Positions 44,548-49,207 of a stretch of 49,207 nt of DNA are shown here, one piece after another. The stretch covers positions 1 through 49,207 of the forward strand of contig DIUI01000117.1 of the NCBI GenBank assembly GCA_002428215.1, in the 5' to 3' direction. A program made the position numbers and the translations under genes. Positions within the stretch are counted from its first letter, which is position 1; every line of letters begins with the position of its first letter. Under the pieces are notes generated by a model that had not been told where the DNA came from, did not search any database, and worked only from the letters and a program-made list of their open reading frames with translations. The DNA is from Prolixibacteraceae bacterium UBA6162 (lineage in GTDB: Bacteria; Bacteroidota; Bacteroidia; Bacteroidales; Prolixibacteraceae).

Positions 44548-46098
44548 TTAGGGATTCGGATTCTGATCTTCGGGACCCATATTGGGATTGCCATCAAATT
44601 CAGATTGTGGAATCGGGGAAACAAATTCAGGCGAACCTGCGCTGGTATTTTTGGTAGCCAGGCGTGAAGTGTGGTTGTTCCCTTCAAAAGTTCTCGAAAA
44701 CCCGAGCTTCAGACGTTGCAAATCAAACAGCCGACTGTTTTCACCCCAAAGTTCAACCCGTCGCTGAAAGAGAATCTCATCCATGAGGGTGGTTAATGGT
44801 GCAGTAGTATTGCTGTTGTAGGTTTTGGCATTCGTGAAACCGGCCAGCCGGGCAGCATAGTTGGCATCACGCATTGCACCAAGCTCCATCAGTTGAGTTC
44901 TGGCTTCACTATAACGATCAAGTCGGGCAAGCGCTTCAGCACGGATAAGAATCATCTCTTCGGCCCGCATCAGAATATAGTCGCCGGTTCGGGTAGTGGG
45001 ATCCAGGAATTTAAATTTCAACTGACTGTAAGACCTCACAGAAGTTCCGGGAATTTCGCTGGCAGCCGGAATGAAAGGCTGAAACCAGCTTGCTTTTCGG
45101 GTATCGCTATTGGGCATCTGGTTGTATACCCAGTTGCTAATTGCATGGGGTGCACGGGCACCATATCCGCCGCCATCGCCATCGAGGTGGCTAAAAAAGC
45201 TGGCCCAGCCACTGGTTTGATCCGCAGTTACTTCAAGCCCCCATAGCACATTCCCCAATCGGGCATTGTTAAATCCACCCAATTGATTGACCGACAAAAC
45301 CTTGGCAAGTCCTGGTTTGCTAAGTGCACGGCCAGCCGCATCGGCAGCTTCCTGAAAACGCTCCTGCACCAGGTCTATACGAGCCTTAAAACCATTGGCC
45401 ACATAGTAATCGATGTGCGAGGGGTGCATTTGCGGCAATTTGGCCTGATCGAACAGATCGATGGCGGTGGCTATATCAGCGTTGATCTGATTGTATACCT
45501 CCTGCACCGTTCCTCGGGGTTTACCTTCCGACTCGCTGGTAGTAGGCTCAGTGTAGAGTGGCACCCCCGGGGCATTTTCGTTCCCTTTATAGGTCTGCTG
45601 ATAGAATTGAATTAGATTGAAATAAGCAAATGCGCGCATGGCATAAGCCTGACCGACGATGCTCTTCACTTTTGCAGGATCACCTCCAATGGTGGATTCA
45701 TTGGCAATAATATAGTTAACGTTGCTTACCAGTGTGTAGAGCAGATTCCATGTAGCATAGGCACGTCCCGACTTAGTAAGATAATCGCCCCTGACATCGT
45801 AGGCATAATCAAAATAAAACCAGCCACTGCCCACAGACATCATTATATGGTCTTCGCCCATAAGACTGCCTACTAGGGTAACTGCCGTAATCCCCATGTT
45901 TTCGACAGCCCAGTTTTGACTCCAGCCGGCAGTGTAGAGCATCCTGTAGATACCATTAATTGCTGCTTCGGCCGATTCTGCAGTTTCAAAAATTACAGGT
46001 CCCGACACACGGTCGGTAGGATTGGTCTCCAGGTAGTCGTCGCAAGCAGGAAACAAACCCATTCCCAATATCAGTAGTAATAAATATATTCTTTTCAT
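44548..46098 (-). CDS. SusD/RagB family nutrient-binding lipoprotein
   Basis: Surface lipoprotein that lids the SusC channel and captures its ligand. The 516 residues start with a lipoprotein signal ending at Cys19 (LFPACDDYLETNP), the classical SusD opening. The tetratricopeptide-like helices follow (VKSIVGQAYAMRAFAYFNLIQ is typical), and the C-terminal part includes EILFQRRVELWGENSRLFDL, also typical of the family. It lies 20 bases after susC and before the small lipoprotein. The bound glycan or peptide cannot be inferred. Confidence 0.95.
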   Translation of the reverse strand: MKRIYLLLLILGMGLFPACDDYLETNPTDRVSGPVIFETAESAEAAINGIYRMLYTAGWSQNWAVENMGITAVTLVGSLMGEDHIMMSVGSGWFYFDYAYDVRGDYLTKSGRAYATWNLLYTLVSNVNYIIANESTIGGDPAKVKSIVGQAYAMRAFAYFNLIQFYQQTYKGNENAPGVPLYTEPTTSESEGKPRGTVQEVYNQINADIATAIDLFDQAKLPQMHPSHIDYYVANGFKARIDLVQERFQEAADAAGRALSKPGLAKVLSVNQLGGFNNARLGNVLWGLEVTADQTSGWASFFSHLDGDGGGYGARAPHAISNWVYNQMPNSDTRKASWFQPFIPAASEIPGTSVRSYSQLKFKFLDPTTRTGDYILMRAEEMILIRAEALARLDRYSEARTQLMELGAMRDANYAARLAGFTNAKTYNSNTTAPLTTLMDEILFQRRVELWGENSRLFDLQRLKLGFSRTFEGNNHTSRLATKNTSAGSPEFVSPIPQSEFDGNPNMGPEDQNPNP

Positions 46099-46118
46099 AT
46101 CATCAAAAATTAATTCGA

Positions 46119-49100
46119 TTAAAATTTCACATCCAAACCAAACGAGATCGTCCGCACCGGTGTGTAAACGTAGTTGGTTCCCCCTGTAAAGTTAAACTGT
46201 GGGTCCAAGCCCCTTAAATGGGTAAACAGGTGAATATTGTCACCAGAGAGCGTAAGCCGAACCGAGGCAATGTTGAGGTTCTGCACCAAACGCGATGGCA
46301 AAGTATAGCCTGCAGTAATGTTTTTGATGGCAAAATAGGATGCATCAATCAGATCGTCGTTGGTGAACGGATAAGTATTACCAATCTGAACACGGGGGAC
46401 ATCGGTAACATCGCCGGGTTGTTTCCAGGAACGCTCACGATTAACGTGCATGGCCGATCCAACATACCAGCCATACATTAGGTTGCGGTAAACTCCGTCC
46501 AAAACCTTACCACCTATTGAGTAGGTAGTCATAACGCTCAGATCGAAGCCTTTGTAGCTTAAATCATTGCTAATTGACCCATAAAGATCGGGAATACGAC
46601 TTCCCAGAATCTCTTTGGATGCTGTAGCAAGATTGGTGTCTGTCGAAATCGAATAGGTACGGTTGCCATCTTCATCCTCTTCATACACATGATACATCAT
46701 GGCACCTGTAGCAGGATCTACGCCTGCAGATCGGGTCAGATAGAATGAGTTGAGGGTCTCCCCCTCTTTAATAATATAGTTTCCTGATATAATCTCAGGC
46801 TTATCAGCAAGTTTCAAGACTTTATTATCGACTGTTGCCCCCATGAGTGTAAGATTCCAGACGAAATTTTTTGTGCGCACCAGACTACCGCCAAGTGTTA
46901 CATCAAACCCTTCGTTGCGCATACTACCCACGTTTTTCAGGTAGCTGTCGAAACCAAGCGATGATGCAATTGGATACTCCAGCAGCATATCTTTGGTAGT
47001 GCGGTTATAATACTCTACCGAAAAATTAAGCCGGTTAAAAAGACGTGCCTCTATCCCGGTATTGAAATTCTCGTTTTGTTCCCACTTTAAGTTGGTATTC
47101 TCGAGCGAGGAAACAGCCGCACCACTCATACTGGCATTTGGCCAACCCAGGTCGTAGAATGCCTGCCAGGCATAGAGACTACCCACAGCATCGTTACCCT
47201 GTACTCCAAAGCTGGCTTTGAGTGAGAGGTTATCGATCCAGGTAAGACCGGCCATAAAACCTTCCTGACTGAGGCGCCAGTTTCCACCAACCGACCAGAA
47301 CTGCCCCCAGCGGTAATCGCGGTTAAACCGCGAGGAGCCATCGGTACGAAAGCTGGCCGAAAGGTAATATTTGTCGGCGTAGTCGTAGTTCAACCTCGTT
47401 AGGTACGATTCAATCCTATAGTTGTTTTCATAAGAACTCGCTGCAACAATATTGGTGGCAGCATCCAGTTCGTAAAGTCCACCGAATGGGAAACCGGTTT
47501 TGGTTGCCGACAGAAGGTTGTATTTGTAGGCATAAAATTCGTGCCCACCCAACAAATCGATGTTGTGGTTTCCAAACCGGCGGTTCCATGTAAGCAGCTG
47601 ATTGAAGGTATAGCTGAACGTCCGTCCATTGCTACGTTCAATTCTTCCTTTGGTAGTGCCTGCATTCCCGAAGTTGGGATTATAGTACACCATACCATTG
47701 TTGTTCACAAAGTCGAAACCAAGGTTGAGCGAAAGCTTTAACCCCTGCAGAACACCTGATTGGGTATCCCCAAAGCTCATATAACTCCTGGCACTCACAT
47801 TGTCGCCATTCGATGCATATTTGTCTTCGTATAGGGTGGCTACACTGTTAAAATTACCCGAAGCTCCCGGAGGACGGCTGGCGCCATAATCGAAGATAGG
47901 ATTACCCGATCCGTCGAGAAGGGTATTTCCCTGGGCATCTTTCTCATAAATTGGGAAGATTGGCCCCATCAGCATATTGGTATACCAAACATTGGAGTAC
48001 CCACTGCCTCCGCTAACAGCACTATTACTGGTGCTCATACTGAAATTGGAACTTAATCCGGCTTCGAACCAGTCGGAGTTTTTGGTATCCACATTCAAAC
48101 GACCGGTAAAGCGCTCAAATTTGGTCGTTTCCAAAATTCCATCCTCGTTCAGGTATCCAAAAGAGAAGAGGTAACGGGTATCCTGAAGATTTCCGGATCC
48201 CGAGAAGATATACTCCTGGCGCAATGGATTTTCAGCCGTAACTGCATCCAGCCAGTCCTCCTGATACCTTAAGGCAGCACTGCTGTTAACCCGGCCGGTA
48301 ACCGGATCGATGAGTTGTGCAACCGGCATATTGTAAGGATTGTATTTTTCATTGTCGCCAAATACCTGTAGGGCACCTGAAGCCATTGCCTGAACTGCAT
48401 AAATACCGGCAACATCCGGACTAATTCCGTTGTTCAGGATTTCGTGGTTACGGTATGACTGGAAGATGGTTTCGATAAACGGAGCCTCACTCATAGTTTC
48501 GTAACGTGGAATTGCCCTGGATGAAACTCCCCAATTCGCCTTCATGGAAAACTCAGTACGGGCACTTTGACCGCGTTTGGTAGTAATCATGACAACACCA
48601 TTGGCTCCACGAGCACCATACAAGGCCCCTGCCGAGGCATCTTTCAGAATGGTAATTGAGGCAATGTCGTTGGGATTAATGGCATTGATGTTACCATCGT
48701 ATGGAATACCATCTACTACATAAAGCGGATTGGTAGAAGCATTGATAGAACCAAACCCTCTGATCACAATTGCAGAACCGGCACCCGGCTGTCCGGAACC
48801 GGAAGTAGCCTGAATACCCGGTGCCATGCCATCGAGGGCTTTGGTAACGTTGGCTACCGTTCGGCGCTCCAGCTTTTCGTTGCTGATAACCTCGGCCGAT
48901 CCGGTAAAAGACTCCTTCTTGGCTGTACCATAGGCTACCACCATTACCTCATCAACGCCAAACATTTCGGCTTCGAGTGCCACATTAAGGGTAGTGCCGG
49001 TAATGGTCACTTCCTGAGTTCGCATACCTACAAACGAGAATACCAAAACCGTGGCCTCCTGAGGTGCATCAATCGTGTACCGACCATCGAGGTTGGATAC

Positions 49101-49207
49101 TGTTCCAATGGTGGTACCCTTTACGATTACAGAAACTCCGGGGATCGAGGCACCATCAGAGGAGCCGGTAACGGTTCCGGTGATTCGCCTGACCTGAGCA
49201 TTTGCCA
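46119..49207 (-). CDS. SusC/RagA TonB-dependent transporter, 5' end cut by the window
   Basis: Outer-membrane importer paired with the SusD protein. The frame is open to the last base of the window, so only its 5' end is missing. The visible part starts ANAQVRRITGTVTGSSDG, the end of a signal peptide and start of the carboxypeptidase-regulatory-like domain, with VSVIVKGTTIGTVSNLDG. A plug follows (GFGSINASTNPLYVVDGIPY) and then a barrel ending in SFGLDVKF. An apparent internal start near 49046 is within the domain and is not the gene start. No STN domain is visible, unlike the first SusC. About 1030 codons are present. Confidence 0.94.
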   Translation of the reverse strand, partial: ANAQVRRITGTVTGSSDGASIPGVSVIVKGTTIGTVSNLDGRYTIDAPQEATVLVFSFVGMRTQEVTITGTTLNVALEAEMFGVDEVMVVAYGTAKKESFTGSAEVISNEKLERRTVANVTKALDGMAPGIQATSGSGQPGAGSAIVIRGFGSINASTNPLYVVDGIPYDGNINAINPNDIASITILKDASAGALYGARGANGVVMITTKRGQSARTEFSMKANWGVSSRAIPRYETMSEAPFIETIFQSYRNHEILNNGISPDVAGIYAVQAMASGALQVFGDNEKYNPYNMPVAQLIDPVTGRVNSSAALRYQEDWLDAVTAENPLRQEYIFSGSGNLQDTRYLFSFGYLNEDGILETTKFERFTGRLNVDTKNSDWFEAGLSSNFSMSTSNSAVSGGSGYSNVWYTNMLMGPIFPIYEKDAQGNTLLDGSGNPIFDYGASRPPGASGNFNSVATLYEDKYASNGDNVSARSYMSFGDTQSGVLQGLKLSLNLGFDFVNNNGMVYYNPNFGNAGTTKGRIERSNGRTFSYTFNQLLTWNRRFGNHNIDLLGGHEFYAYKYNLLSATKTGFPFGGLYELDAATNIVAASSYENNYRIESYLTRLNYDYADKYYLSASFRTDGSSRFNRDYRWGQFWSVGGNWRLSQEGFMAGLTWIDNLSLKASFGVQGNDAVGSLYAWQAFYDLGWPNASMSGAAVSSLENTNLKWEQNENFNTGIEARLFNRLNFSVEYYNRTTKDMLLEYPIASSLGFDSYLKNVGSMRNEGFDVTLGGSLVRTKNFVWNLTLMGATVDNKVLKLADKPEIISGNYIIKEGETLNSFYLTRSAGVDPATGAMMYHVYEEDEDGNRTYSISTDTNLATASKEILGSRIPDLYGSISNDLSYKGFDLSVMTTYSIGGKVLDGVYRNLMYGWYVGSAMHVNRERSWKQPGDVTDVPRVQIGNTYPFTNDDLIDASYFAIKNITAGYTLPSRLVQNLNIASVRLTLSGDNIHLFTHLRGLDPQFNFTGGTNYVYTPVRTISFGLDVKF

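Noticed and set aside
1..49207. tRNA, rRNA, CRISPR array, prophage or insertion sequence
   Set aside because: No gap held a tRNA-like fold, spaced direct repeats, transposase motif or terminal repeats that I could recognise by eye; a tool-based search could still find a short element.

Overview
The window comes from a member of the Bacteroidota, probably Bacteroidales or Marinilabiliales. The evidence is two SusC/SusD-type outer-membrane uptake loci, a Bacteroidota-type ECF sigma/FecR pair, a PorP/SprF-family protein, an N-succinylornithine-type carbamoyltransferase, DUF4494 and DUF5686 family proteins, a TamB protein, an UpxY-like NusG paralogue, and repeated TAnnTTTG promoter boxes with few Shine-Dalgarno sequences. 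It is ordinary chromosome. I found no phage, insertion sequence, CRISPR array, rRNA or tRNA.

Layout. (1) 1-5342, minus strand: ECF sigma factor, FecR-type anti-sigma factor, a SusC transporter with an N-terminal STN signalling domain, and the first codons of a SusD-like lipoprotein cut by the window edge. A plus-strand promoter and a strong intrinsic terminator face the SusC leader and predict a short antisense RNA. (2) 5600-7210: a DUF4349 lipoprotein and an unrecognised helical protein. (3) 7370-18493, minus strand: argR, a GNAT-family candidate N-acylglutamate synthase, argG, argC, argD, proC, proB, proA, argF', hisA, hisF and hisIE, closely packed and read toward low coordinates. The late histidine steps and most of the arginine and proline pathways sit together; argB, argE, argH and the other his genes are not here. 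(4) 18494-23086: a divergent control region with two ARG boxes on argR and a leader hairpin before carA, then carAB, whose sequence signatures resemble eukaryotic-type carbamoyl-phosphate synthetase. (5) 23250-27747: an orphan PorP/SprF-like protein, a 455-base gap holding a possible gene remnant and repeat-rich control region, a TorF-like porin/glnK/amtB ammonium operon, and a DUF4494 protein. (6) 27753-43601: housekeeping and envelope genes (nucleotide-sugar dehydrogenase, DUF5686 protein, tsaD, tamB, UpxY-like protein, dnaK, an RluA-family synthase, cytidine deaminase, a LysM glucosaminidase, fmt). (7) 43728-49207, minus strand: a second SusC/SusD/lipoprotein operon, with SusC running off the right edge.

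Functionally, regions 3-5 form a nitrogen and arginine block: ammonium uptake and its PII sensor, carbamoyl phosphate synthesis, and arginine and proline synthesis from glutamate, with ArgR boxes at the divergent node. The most interesting signals are regulatory: the antisense RNA candidate at the STN-SusC locus, the carAB leader peptide/terminator, and the repeat pair before the ammonium operon.
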